A program made the position numbers and the translations under genes. A DNA stretch of 64,000 bases from Streptomyces sp. V4I2 (GTDB lineage Bacteria > Actinomycetota > Actinomycetes > Streptomycetales > Streptomycetaceae): NCBI RefSeq assembly GCF_030817655.1, contig NZ_JAUSZM010000003.1, positions 1,550,001-1,614,000 on the forward strand. The letters are read 5' to 3'. The stretch's first letter is position 1; the number at the start of each line of letters is the position of its first letter. Of this stretch, positions 1-7,814 are shown piece by piece. The notes under the pieces were generated by a model. That model was not told the origin of the DNA. It saw nothing but the letters and a program-made list of their open reading frames with translations, and made no database searches.

Positions 1-525
1 GGACGCGGCGCCTTCCTGCTGCTGGTGCTGGTCACCCAGATGTTCGCGCCGACCGCACTGCTGGTGGGCATCTACCGGGAGATGGTCAGCCTCGACCTGA
101 CCGACACCGCGGAGGGGTTGATCCTGGTCAACGCGGCGTTCAACCTGCCGTTCTGCATCTGGATCCTCAACGCGTACTTCGCGAGCATCCCCAAGGAGCT
201 GGAGGAGGCGGCATTCATGGACGGGGCCGGCCGGCTGGGTGCCATGGTGCGGGTCACCCTGCCGCTGGCGCTGCCCGGAGTGGTGACCGCGCTCGTCTAC
301 ACGTTCATCGGGGCCTGGAACGAGTACGTCGTCGCCCTCACCATCACCTCGTCCGGCGACCGGACGACACTGACCAAGGCCATCCCCGGGTTCGTCACGG
401 CGTACCAGGAGCAGTGGCAGTACCTCTTCGCCACGTCACTGATCGCGATCGTGCCGGTCGTCGTCCTGTTCATCTTCGTGGAGCGCTACCTGATCAGCGG
501 TCTGACGGCCGGCGGCATCAAGTGA
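1..525 (+). CDS. Carbohydrate ABC transporter permease, MalG-type (5' truncated by window edge)
   Basis: Inner-membrane subunit of a binding-protein-dependent sugar importer; only the last 174 residues are visible and the frame is open from base 1. The cytoplasmic EAA loop is clear (EEAAFMDGAG followed by TLPLALPG), which is where the ATPase subunit docks. Hydrophobic segments lie on both sides, and the C-terminus ends in GGIK, usual for MalG-like permeases. The substrate cannot be told from this fragment. It converges on the DeoR-family gene 24 bp downstream; DeoR proteins often control sugar import genes, so a regulatory link is possible but not shown. Confidence 0.9.
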   Translation, partial: GRGAFLLLVLVTQMFAPTALLVGIYREMVSLDLTDTAEGLILVNAAFNLPFCIWILNAYFASIPKELEEAAFMDGAGRLGAMVRVTLPLALPGVVTALVYTFIGAWNEYVVALTITSSGDRTTLTKAIPGFVTAYQEQWQYLFATSLIAIVPVVVLFIFVERYLISGLTAGGIK

Positions 526-549
526 CCGGCCTGCGACGCGCGCCGGCGC

Positions 550-1338
550 TCAGGCCCGCACGATCTCCACACCCGCCGCGGCGAACGGCTCGGTCAGCTC
601 CGGGCCCGCCGCCTTGTCGGTCACCAGCACATGGACGTCTTCCACCGGGCAGATCCGGGCGAAGGCCCGCCGGCCCAGCTTCGAGGAGTCCGCGACCACG
701 ATCACCCGTTCGGCGCGGCGGGCCAACGCCCAGTTGATGCCTGCCTCGCCCTCGTCCTGGGCCGTCGCCCCGTGCCGGACGTCGATCGCGTCGACGCCGA
801 TGAAGGCATGGTCGAGCGTGATCTGCGCGAGCATCCCGGTGGCGAGCGGTCCGGTGAGCTCGTACGAGGCAGGGCGGGCCACTCCCCCGGTGAGGACGAG
901 CTTCACATGGCGGCGTACGACCAGTTCGTTGGCGATGTTCAGGGCGTTGGTGACGACCGTCAGCGAGGGCCCGGCGCCCTCCGTGCTCAGCTCGGGCCTG
1001 ATGGCCAGCGCCCGGGCGACCGCGGTGGTCGTGGTACCGCCGTTCAAGCCCACCACGGCACCCGCCTTCACCAGGCCCGCCGCCGCGTTGGCGATCCGTT
1101 CCTTCTCCGGAGCGTTGCGCGCGGCCTTGTAGCGGAGCGGCAGGTCGTACGCGATGGCGTTGATCACGGCGCCGCCGTGGGTACGGGTGACCATCTGCTG
1201 GCGTGCCAGCTCGTCCAGGTCGCGTCGGATCGTGGCGGTGGAGACATGCAGTACGTCCGCGGCGGCCTCGACCTCGATCCGCCCGTCGCGCGTCAGTATG
1301 TCCAGCAAGGCGCTCCATCGGTCCTGCGGTGCCGCCAT
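550..1338 (-). CDS. DeoR/GlpR-family transcriptional regulator
   Basis: A 262-residue repressor-type protein of normal DeoR length. The N-terminal winged helix (about residues 5-60) contains HVSTATIRRDLDEL, the DeoR recognition helix. The C-terminal sugar-phosphate sensing domain shows LNGGTTTTAVA, LVLTGG and DHAFIGVDAID. The frame is open further upstream, but the ATG at 1338 gives the standard DeoR N-terminus and the extension is Arg/Cys-rich shadow sequence. It converges on the ABC permease gene to its left and diverges from the membrane protein gene at 1518. The effector is probably a sugar phosphate; this is inferred from the family. Confidence 0.9.
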   Translation of the reverse strand: MAAPQDRWSALLDILTRDGRIEVEAAADVLHVSTATIRRDLDELARQQMVTRTHGGAVINAIAYDLPLRYKAARNAPEKERIANAAAGLVKAGAVVGLNGGTTTTAVARALAIRPELSTEGAGPSLTVVTNALNIANELVVRRHVKLVLTGGVARPASYELTGPLATGMLAQITLDHAFIGVDAIDVRHGATAQDEGEAGINWALARRAERVIVVADSSKLGRRAFARICPVEDVHVLVTDKAAGPELTEPFAAAGVEIVRA

Positions 1339-1396
1339 GCGTCGTCCCCTGTCCCTGATGTCCGGGCCCGTGACAGCACGAGCCGTGTTCGATTCC

Positions 1397-1419
1397 CTGA
1401 AAAGCAATGCCTGTTTCAG
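1397..1419. promoter_or_regulatory. Candidate operator between the DeoR gene and the membrane protein gene
   Basis: CTGAAA and TTTCAG form a 6-bp inverted repeat with an 11-bp spacer, about 60 bp ahead of the DeoR start. Its place in a divergent promoter region suggests an autoregulatory site. The arms are short, so chance is possible. Confidence 0.3.
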
Positions 1420-1517
1420 CAGCTTAGATGCCCAAAGCCAGCACTTATGCGCACAGCGGCCACCCACGGTCCGGCCGTTCACGTGATCAACATCTTCCCC
1501 CCGGGACAATCGTCGCC

Positions 1518-2252
1518 ATGAGCGACAGTACGGACAACGCGGAGAGCCGCCTGGCCAGGATCGAGCGGTTGCTGGAGAGCGGCGGGCGCGACGCGGCACC
1601 CGCATGGCGCCGGGCGACGCAGGGTGAGCCGCGCTGGGCGGTGACCGCCGTGATCCTGGTGGCGGTCACCCTCCAGCTCATGCTGCCGCACCGCCTCACC
1701 CCCCAGCCGCACTGGGCGCTACCGACCCTGGAACTGGTCCTGCTGGCCGGCCTGATCGCCGCGAACCCCCGGCGGGTCGAGCCCCGGACCCGGTGGCTGC
1801 GCTGGCTCGGCCTGGCCATGATCTGCCTGATCAGCCTGGCCAACGGCTGGGCGGCGGTCCGGCTGGTTGCGGGCCTGGTGAACGGAACCGAGGGGACGGA
1901 CGCCGGGCCCCTGCTGCTGACCGGCGGCGGAATCTGGCTCACGAACGTCATCGTGTTCGCCCTGTGGTACTGGGAGTGGGACCGCGGCGGACCGCTGGCG
2001 CGGGCCCAAGGCCACCACCAGTTCGCCGACTTCCTCTTCGTACAGATGCAGAGCCCTCAGACCGCGCCGCCGGACTGGGAGCCGGCGTTCCCGGACTACC
2101 TGTACCTGTCGTTCACCAACTCCACCGCCTTCAGCCCGACCGACGTGATGCCGCTGTCGCGCTGGGCCAAGATGCTGATGATGGTGCAGTCCTCGGTCTC
2201 CCTGGTAACCGTGGTTTTGGTGGTCGCCCGGGCCGTCAACATCCTGCGATGA
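1518..2252 (+). CDS. Conserved integral membrane protein with a channel-like pore segment
   Basis: A 244-residue protein. After a polar N-terminus of about 45 residues there are four to five hydrophobic helices: 46-62, 72-87, 98-118, 130-150 and 215-240. Between the last two helices sits LSFTNSTAFSPTDVMPLSR, a re-entrant loop resembling the pore loop of ion-channel and DUF1345-like membrane proteins (T-x-S-T-A-F-S-P-T-D). No enzymatic motif is visible. ATG at 1518 is chosen because homology-like sequence begins there. Function unknown; a potassium-channel-like role is a guess from the loop. Confidence 0.75.
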   Translation: MSDSTDNAESRLARIERLLESGGRDAAPAWRRATQGEPRWAVTAVILVAVTLQLMLPHRLTPQPHWALPTLELVLLAGLIAANPRRVEPRTRWLRWLGLAMICLISLANGWAAVRLVAGLVNGTEGTDAGPLLLTGGGIWLTNVIVFALWYWEWDRGGPLARAQGHHQFADFLFVQMQSPQTAPPDWEPAFPDYLYLSFTNSTAFSPTDVMPLSRWAKMLMMVQSSVSLVTVVLVVARAVNILR

Positions 2253-2264
2253 CAGCGACGCCGG

Positions 2265-2282
2265 TGAGGCACCGTAGCCTCA
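2265..2282. terminator. Short hairpin between convergent genes
   Basis: TGAGGC, a 6-nt loop and GCCTCA lie between the convergent membrane-protein and yjbQ genes. It could end transcription from either side. The stem is short and no T-tract follows, which is usual in this kind of genome. Confidence 0.35.
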
Positions 2283-2284
2283 AT

Positions 2285-2713
2285 TCACCCGCCCGCAAGG
2301 AAGCTCAAGCGCACCTTTCGCTCGGAGTTGTCCCGGTTCGTGTCGACCAGACACACCGACTGCCAAGTACCCAGCTCCAGGCGCCCGTTCAGCACCGGCA
2401 GCGTCGCATGGGGCGGGACGACCGCGGGCAGCACATGGTCACGGCCGTGGCCGGGACTCCCGTGGCGGTGCTGCCAGCGGTCGTCGGCGGGGAGAAGGGT
2501 GTGCAGGGCGGCGAGAAGGTCGTCGTCGCTGCCGGCTCCCGTCTCGATGATCGCGATGCCGGCGGTCGCGTGGGGCACGAAAACGTTCAGCAGACCGTCC
2601 CGGCCGGCGGCCGCCTCCCGCAGGAAGGCCTCGCAGTCACGGGTCAGGTCGGCGATCCGCTCCGTGGAGCCGGTGGCCACGTTCAGGACTCGAGTGGTGA
2701 AAGCGTCTGACAT
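2285..2713 (-). CDS. yjbQ: YjbQ/UPF0047 family protein (secondary thiamine-phosphate synthase-type)
   Basis: A 142-residue single-domain protein of typical YjbQ size. The family signature LELGTWQSVCLVD near the C-terminus is clear, and HATAGI with a GHGRDH histidine cluster matches the conserved metal or substrate pocket. E. coli YjbQ has weak thiamine-phosphate synthase activity, but the physiological role is uncertain. ATG at 2713 gives the usual short N-terminus (MSDAFTTRV); an upstream in-frame ATG at 2818 would add 35 atypical residues. Single gene, convergent with its left neighbour. Confidence 0.88.
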   Translation of the reverse strand: MSDAFTTRVLNVATGSTERIADLTRDCEAFLREAAAGRDGLLNVFVPHATAGIAIIETGAGSDDDLLAALHTLLPADDRWQHRHGSPGHGRDHVLPAVVPPHATLPVLNGRLELGTWQSVCLVDTNRDNSERKVRLSFLAGG

Positions 2714-2836
2714 GACTCCCATCCTCACCCACACGCCGCGTTTCACGCACGAGCGTTCGCCCGCCCCCTGACACCGGCGGTCCAGGTCGCGAGACACCAT
2801 TGACCGTGGCCACGTCATCTGGCTACTTTCGACGGC

Positions 2837-2920
2837 ATGTTGCGTTCAGCCCTGCTCACCACGCGCGGTCACATCGACCTGCTGCGGGTGGCTTCCGCCG
2901 CGTGTCGCCGCGGCTGCTGA
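2837..2920 (+). CDS. Sulfur-type actinobacterial leader peptide, 27 codons
   Basis: An ATG-initiated 27-residue ORF that contains LLTTRGHIDLLRV and ends in CRRGC. The pattern L-T-x-R-x-H-I-D-L-x-R-V with one or more terminal Cys is the signature of short leader peptides placed ahead of sulfur-assimilation and sulfonate-transport operons in actinomycetes. It lies 139 bp upstream of the ssuC-like gene in the same orientation. The Cys codons near the stop would let ribosomes sense cysteine supply, giving attenuation-like control; that mechanism is inferred. It was too short for ordinary gene calling and was found by reading the upstream region. Confidence 0.72.
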   Translation: MLRSALLTTRGHIDLLRVASAACRRGC

Positions 2921-3059
2921 CGCCTTTCCCCTCGCCTCACCACTGGCTCGCATCACCTGCGCCTGCGCTTCGCCGTACCCGCGTGTTCTGACGCGCCGGT
3001 GATGTCGCGTCGCTGAAGCGCGCCTTCTTCCCCGGACGCTCACCTCCCGTGGAGCTCTC

Positions 3060-3944
3060 ATGAGCATCAGCCATGCCCCGCCCGACTCCCACAAGGCCGA
3101 TATATCGCCTAAATCATCCTCCGCCGCGTCCCCTCCGAAGCTCGATCTCGAGCCGATCGTCCCCACCTCCTCCCGCCGCACGCGCGTCCCCCGCTGGCTG
3201 CGCCGCACCAGCGGCCCGCTCCTGCTGCTGGCGTTGTGGCAAGTCCTCAGCAGCACAGGCGTGTTGACCGCCGACGTGCTCGCCTCGCCGGGGCGGATCG
3301 CCGAGGTCGCCAGGGAGCTGGTCGCCGACGGTTCACTGACCTCCGCGATGGGCACCTCGCTGCAGCGGGTGGCAGCCGGACTGCTGCTGGGCAGCCTCGT
3401 CGGCACCGGACTCGCCCTGGTCTCGGGCCTCTTCCGGGTCGGCGAGGACCTCGTGGACGCCCCGGTGCAGATGCTGCGGACCGTGCCCTTCGTGGGCCTG
3501 ATCCCGCTGTTCATCATCTGGTTCGGCATCGGCGAGGCTCCGAAGGTCGCCATCATCACGCTCGGCGTGACGTTCCCGCTCTACCTCAACGTGTACGCCG
3601 GCATCCGCGGCGTCGACGCTCAGCTGATCGAGGCCGGTGAGTCCCTCGGTCTGTCGCGGTGGGGGCTCGTGCGGCACGTCGTCCTGCCGGGGGCGCTGCC
3701 CGGCGCCATGACCGGCCTGCGCTACTCCCTCGGCATCTCCTGGCTCGCTCTCGTCTTCGCGGAGCAGGTCAACGCGGACTCCGGGATCGGCTTCCTCATG
3801 GTGCAGGCGCGGGACTTCCTGCGGACCGACGTGATCGTGGTCTGCCTGATCGTCTACGCCTTCCTCGGCCTGCTGGCCGACTTCGTCGTCCGTACTCTCG
3901 AAAGGCTGCTGCTGCAATGGCGACCGACGTTCACCGGCCGGTAG
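3060..3944 (+). CDS. ssuC: Aliphatic sulfonate-type ABC transporter permease
   Basis: A 294-residue inner-membrane permease of the SsuC/TauC/NrtB class. A polar, Pro/Ser-rich 45-residue N-terminus precedes six helices. The EAA loop EAGESLGLSRWGL...LPGALPG spans about residues 192-215. The 3' end overlaps the ATPase gene by 28 bp, showing a tight operon. The leader peptide upstream and the SsuA-like lipoprotein downstream support a sulfonate or other organosulfur substrate over nitrate. No desulfonating monooxygenase of the SsuD type is present next to it; the flavoprotein at 5841 is of another family. Confidence 0.88.
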   Translation: MSISHAPPDSHKADISPKSSSAASPPKLDLEPIVPTSSRRTRVPRWLRRTSGPLLLLALWQVLSSTGVLTADVLASPGRIAEVARELVADGSLTSAMGTSLQRVAAGLLLGSLVGTGLALVSGLFRVGEDLVDAPVQMLRTVPFVGLIPLFIIWFGIGEAPKVAIITLGVTFPLYLNVYAGIRGVDAQLIEAGESLGLSRWGLVRHVVLPGALPGAMTGLRYSLGISWLALVFAEQVNADSGIGFLMVQARDFLRTDVIVVCLIVYAFLGLLADFVVRTLERLLLQWRPTFTGR

Positions 3945-4660
3945 ACACCCCCTCGGCGGTCCGTGTCGAGGGGCTGACCCGGTCCTTCGACGGCCGTCCG
4001 GTCATCGACGAGCTCCGACTCGACCTGCGACAGGGCGAGTTCGTCGCCCTGATCGGCCGCAGCGGCTGCGGCAAGTCCACCCTTCTGCGCATCCTCGCCG
4101 GTCTCGACCGCGACATCGAGGGCACCGTCCTCGTGCCGCGTCGCAAGGCCGTCGCCTTCCAGGCACCGCGTCTGATGCCGTGGAAGAAGGTGTGGCGCAA
4201 CGTACTGCTCGGCCTGCCCGGCAAGCCCGAGCGCGCCGTCGCCGAGCAGGCCCTCACCGAGGTCGGTCTGAGCAGCCGCTCCGATGCCTGGCCCAAGACC
4301 CTCTCCGGCGGTGAGGCCCAACGCGCCTCGCTGGCACGGGCATTGGTGCGCGAGCCCGATCTGCTGCTGCTCGACGAGCCGTTCGGCGCGCTCGACGCGC
4401 TGACCCGTATCAAGGCCCAGCGCCTGGTGGGTGAGCTGTGGCAGCGCCGTGGATGCGCCGTACTGCTCGTCACGCACGACGTCGAGGAGGCGGTTCTGCT
4501 CGCCGACCGCGTCCTGGTCATGGACGACGGAGTCATCGCGCACGAGCAGGAGATCGGCCTCGACCGCCCGCGCGACATCACCGACCCGCGGTTCGCCGAA
4601 CTGCGTGCCGGCCTCCTGGAACGCCTGGGCGTCGACACCGCCGCCGCAACAGCCGCCTGA
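3917..4660 (+). CDS. ssuB: Sulfonate-type ABC transporter ATPase
   Basis: A 247-residue ATP-binding subunit with all motifs intact: Walker A GRSGCGKST (about 47-55), Q-loop FQAPRLMPW, signature LSGGEAQRASLARAL, Walker B LLLLDEPFGALD and H-loop LLVTHDVEEA. The ATG at 3917 lies inside the end of the permease gene, so translation is probably coupled. The sequence is typical of SsuB/TauB/NrtD ATPases, which pair with a single permease dimer and a periplasmic or lipoprotein receptor. Confidence 0.9.
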   Translation: MATDVHRPVDTPSAVRVEGLTRSFDGRPVIDELRLDLRQGEFVALIGRSGCGKSTLLRILAGLDRDIEGTVLVPRRKAVAFQAPRLMPWKKVWRNVLLGLPGKPERAVAEQALTEVGLSSRSDAWPKTLSGGEAQRASLARALVREPDLLLLDEPFGALDALTRIKAQRLVGELWQRRGCAVLLVTHDVEEAVLLADRVLVMDDGVIAHEQEIGLDRPRDITDPRFAELRAGLLERLGVDTAAATAA

Positions 4661-4727
4661 ACTCCCCACCGGCCCCGCCATGTCCAACCGTCCCCCCGCG
4701 AACCCAGTCACCCGGAACGGATCCACC

Positions 4728-5753
4728 ATGCGACGACGCCTCATCCCCGCAGCACTGCTCCTCCCCCTCGCCCTGCTGCTCAGCGCCTGCGGCGGGAACT
4801 CGGCCGCCTCGACGGGTGGCGACACCGACGGCACGGGCTCCCTCACCATCAACGTCGGTGACCAGAAGGGCGGTTCCGAGGCCATCCTGCGCGCCGCCGG
4901 CGAGCTCGAGAACCTCGACTACAAGATCAAGTGGTCCACCTTCACCTCCGGTCCACCGCTGCTCGAAGCCGTCAACGCGAAGGCCATCGACATCGGCGGC
5001 GTCGGCAACACCCCGCCGGTGTTCGCGGCCGGCGCCGGTTCGAAGATCAAGGTCGTGTCCGCGTGGCACGGCACGTCCAAGGGCGACGCCCTCCTCGTGC
5101 CCGACGATTCGAAGCTGACGAAGCCGCAGGAGCTCAGGGGCAGGTCGATCGCCGTGGCGCAGGGCTCCTCCGCGCACTACCAGTTGGTCGCCTCCCTCGA
5201 AGCGGCCGGGCTGAGCCTCGCCGACGTCAAGGTCAAGTACCTCCAGCCGGCCGACGCGCTGGCCGCGTTCACGTCCGGCAAGGTCGACGCATGGGCGGTC
5301 TGGGATCCGTACACCTCGCAGATCCTCCAGACCGGGCAGGGCCGCGTCCTGACGACCGGCGAGGGCGTGACGAACGGGCTGACCTTCCAGGTGGCGGCGC
5401 CGAGTGCGCTCGGGAACAAGAAGAAGGCCGCGGCGATCCGGGACTACCTGGACCGGCTGCGGCGGGCGACGGCCTGGGTCCACGACCACCAGGAGGAGTG
5501 GGCGAAGGTCTGGGCGAAGGACACCGGGCTGCCGTACGAGGTGGCGCTGGCCTCGGTGCGGCGGACCAACTCGACGCGGATCTCGGTCGCCGTCGACCGG
5601 CCGCTGGTCGCCTCCGAGCAGAAGATCGCCGACGCGTTCACCGAGCTGAAGCTCATCCCGCGCAAGGTCGACTTCGCCGACTTCGTGGACACCCGCTTCA
5701 ACGGCGACCTCCCGGCCTCGACCACTCCGGCGCGCGCCTCCACCGGCTCCTGA
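4728..5753 (+). CDS. ssuA: Sulfonate-type ABC transporter substrate-binding lipoprotein
   Basis: A 341-residue extracellular receptor. The N-terminus MRRRLIPAALLLPLALLLSAC is a lipoprotein signal peptide with lipobox LLSAC, so the mature protein is lipid-anchored at Cys21. Family features of SsuA/NMT1-like receptors include DIGGVGNTPPVFAAGAG and DAWAVWDPYTSQILQTG. ATG at 4728 starts the signal peptide directly; an in-frame ATG at 4680 would add 16 polar residues ahead of it and is less likely. The stop codon lies in a 13-bp tandem duplication (5742-5767). Confidence 0.88.
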   Translation: MRRRLIPAALLLPLALLLSACGGNSAASTGGDTDGTGSLTINVGDQKGGSEAILRAAGELENLDYKIKWSTFTSGPPLLEAVNAKAIDIGGVGNTPPVFAAGAGSKIKVVSAWHGTSKGDALLVPDDSKLTKPQELRGRSIAVAQGSSAHYQLVASLEAAGLSLADVKVKYLQPADALAAFTSGKVDAWAVWDPYTSQILQTGQGRVLTTGEGVTNGLTFQVAAPSALGNKKKAAAIRDYLDRLRRATAWVHDHQEEWAKVWAKDTGLPYEVALASVRRTNSTRISVAVDRPLVASEQKIADAFTELKLIPRKVDFADFVDTRFNGDLPASTTPARASTGS

Positions 5754-5767
5754 GACCGGCTCCTGAG
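5742..5767. repeat. 13-bp perfect tandem duplication across a stop codon
   Basis: ACCGGCTCCTGAG occurs twice without a gap; the first copy holds the ssuA stop codon. One of five stop-associated duplications in the window (see findings). Confidence 0.9.
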
Positions 5768-5840
5768 GGAGGCTCCCGAGGGTGGGCGACCGTACACGAC
5801 TCGCGGGAAGATCCACGGCCTCCGCACTGTTGGTAGAACC

Positions 5841-6917
5841 GTGAACAACACACGCGAGGTCGATGTGGTCGTCATCGGCGCCGGTCAGGCCGGACTGGCC
5901 GGCGCCTTCCACCTGCGGCGCACCGGTTCGGAGCCGGATCGCGACTTCGTGGTGCTCGACCACTCCCCCGGTCCGGGCGGCGCCTGGCAGTTCCGCTGGC
6001 CGTCGCTGACGTACGGCAGGGTGCACGGGATGCACTCCCTGCCCGGCATGGAACTCACGGACGGCGATCCGACGCGGCCGTCCGCCGAGGTGGTCGCCGA
6101 GTACTTCGAGGCGTACGAGCGCGCCTTCGACCTGCGCGTACGGCGGCCCGTCGACGTACGTACCGTCCGCGAGGGCGTCGGCGGGCGGCTGCTCGTCGAG
6201 ACCTCGGCGGGGAACTGGTCGACGCGGGCGCTGATCAACGCGACCGGGACCTGGGACCGGCCGTTCTGGCCGCGCTACCCGGGTCAGGAGACCTTCCGGG
6301 GACGGCAGTTGCACACCGCGCAGTACCCGGGGCCCGAGGAGTTCGCCGGGCAGCGGGTTCTGGTGGTGGGCGGAGGTGCGTCCGGCACCCAGCATCTGCT
6401 GGAGATCGCTCCGTACGCGGCCGCCACCACCTGGGTCACCCGGCGGCCGCCCGTCTTCCGCGAGGGCCCCTTCGACGAGAACGTGGGCCGGGCCGCGGTC
6501 GCGCTCGTCGAGGAGCGGGTGCGGCAGGGGCTGGCGCCGAAGAGCGTCGTCTCGGTGACCGGGCTGCCGCTCAACGACGCGGTCCGGCAGGGAATAGCGG
6601 ACGGGGTCCTGGACCGGCTGCCGATGTTCGACCGGATCACACCCGACGGTGTGGAGTGGAACGACGGCCGTCGCGTGGACGTCGACGTCATCCTGTGGGC
6701 GACCGGCTTCCGGGCCGCCATCGACCATCTGGCGCCGCTGAAGCTGCGCGAGCCCGGCGGCGGGATCCGCGTCGAGGGCACCCGTGCCGTCGCCGATCCG
6801 CGGATCCACCTCGTCGGCTATGGCCCGTCGGCGAGCACCATCGGCGCCAACCGGGCGGGCCGTGCTGCCGTACGGGACATCAGGCGGCTGCTGGCGGAGG
6901 AACCGGTCGCCGCGTGA
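5841..6917 (+). CDS. FAD-dependent monooxygenase, single-component (flavin-containing monooxygenase superfamily)
   Basis: A 358-residue cytosolic flavoprotein. The FAD Rossmann motif VVIGAGQAG (residues 10-18) and the NADPH motif VVGGGASG (about 175-183) are both present, with the ATGTWDRPFWP and LWATGFR motifs typical of FMO/CzcO-type enzymes. It starts at a GTG, and its 87-bp gap to ssuA permits co-transcription. A role in oxidising the transported organosulfur compound is possible from context, but FMO-like proteins of this type have broad substrates. It converges on mltG. Confidence 0.85.
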   Translation: MNNTREVDVVVIGAGQAGLAGAFHLRRTGSEPDRDFVVLDHSPGPGGAWQFRWPSLTYGRVHGMHSLPGMELTDGDPTRPSAEVVAEYFEAYERAFDLRVRRPVDVRTVREGVGGRLLVETSAGNWSTRALINATGTWDRPFWPRYPGQETFRGRQLHTAQYPGPEEFAGQRVLVVGGGASGTQHLLEIAPYAAATTWVTRRPPVFREGPFDENVGRAAVALVEERVRQGLAPKSVVSVTGLPLNDAVRQGIADGVLDRLPMFDRITPDGVEWNDGRRVDVDVILWATGFRAAIDHLAPLKLREPGGGIRVEGTRAVADPRIHLVGYGPSASTIGANRAGRAAVRDIRRLLAEEPVAA

Positions 6918-6928
6918 GTCCCCACCGG

Positions 6929-7771
6929 TCACGTCGTGGACTGCGGGCTCGCCTTGCGGTGGGCGTTGAACTCCACGACATTGCGCTGGTGCTCCGCGTA
7001 GTCGGCGGTGAAGCGGGTGTCGCCGGGCTTGACCGTGACGAAGTACAGCCAGTCGCCCGGCGTCGGGCTGATCGCGGCGCGCATCGCGTCCTCGCCCGGG
7101 TTGTCGATGGGGGTCGGCGGCAGGCCCATGCGCTGGTAGGAGTTGTAGGGACTGTCGATCCGCGTGTCCTCGACGGTGGTCTTCAGCGTGGAGCGGTTCA
7201 GCGCGTAGTTGAGGGTGGAGTCCATCTGCAGCGGCATGCCCCGCTCCAGGCGGTTGAAGATGACCCGCGCCACCTTGCCCATGTCGGCCTTGGTGGCCGC
7301 CTCAGCCTGGATGATGCTCGCGACGGTGACGGCCTGGTAGACGTTCATGGCGTTGCGCTGCGCGCCCGCCGCGATGGGGGCGCCGTTGAACCTCTTGTTG
7401 GCGGTGTCGACCATGAACGACAGCATCTGCTCCGCGGTCGCCTTCTCCTGGAGGGGATACGTCGCCGGGAAGAGGTATCCCTCCGGGTTGCCCTCCGCGT
7501 CGTTCGGCAGCTTCAGATTGGCCTTGGCCAGGGACTTCTTGGCCGTTCCCGCGGGCAGGGCGAGGGCCTTGTCGACGGCCTCGTAGACCTGGCCGGCCCG
7601 CCACCCCTCCGGGATCACCAGCGTCCTGGGCTTCGTCTCCTCGTCGCCTGCCAGGCTCAGCAGCGGCACCGCCACGGCGGTGCCGGCCACGACGGCCCCG
7701 GTCGCGATGAGGGCGACACGGCCCCGGCGCGTCAGTCGAATCGTGCTCCGTGGCGGAGTGTTCATGTGCAT
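6929..7771 (-). CDS. MltG/YceG-like endolytic transglycosylase
   Basis: A 280-residue membrane-anchored protein. One N-terminal TM helix (about residues 20-42, after RRGR) precedes a small LysM-like region and the YceG domain. Family motifs are VASIIQAEA (catalytic Glu region), QMDSTLNYAL and a C-terminal block containing GLPPTPIDNPG. MltG cleaves nascent glycan strands near the membrane. The protein is shorter than the mltG partner of the aroE/ruvX cluster and sits outside that context, so it is likely a second paralogue. Two close ATGs (7771, 7765) are possible starts; neither has a strong RBS. Confidence 0.85.
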   Translation of the reverse strand: MHMNTPPRSTIRLTRRGRVALIATGAVVAGTAVAVPLLSLAGDEETKPRTLVIPEGWRAGQVYEAVDKALALPAGTAKKSLAKANLKLPNDAEGNPEGYLFPATYPLQEKATAEQMLSFMVDTANKRFNGAPIAAGAQRNAMNVYQAVTVASIIQAEAATKADMGKVARVIFNRLERGMPLQMDSTLNYALNRSTLKTTVEDTRIDSPYNSYQRMGLPPTPIDNPGEDAMRAAISPTPGDWLYFVTVKPGDTRFTADYAEHQRNVVEFNAHRKASPQSTT

Positions 7772-7814
7772 GCGGGCACGGTAACCCGCTAAAGCACACA
7801 AACCCGGCATATCG

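Noticed and set aside
2921-3059. A SAM or cobalamin riboswitch ahead of the sulfonate transporter
   Set aside because: No conserved riboswitch core was recognised in the 139 bp; the leader peptide explains the region better.
4578-6932. A long minus-strand open frame opposite ssuA and the monooxygenase
   Set aside because: It lacks recognisable domains and overlaps two intact genes completely.
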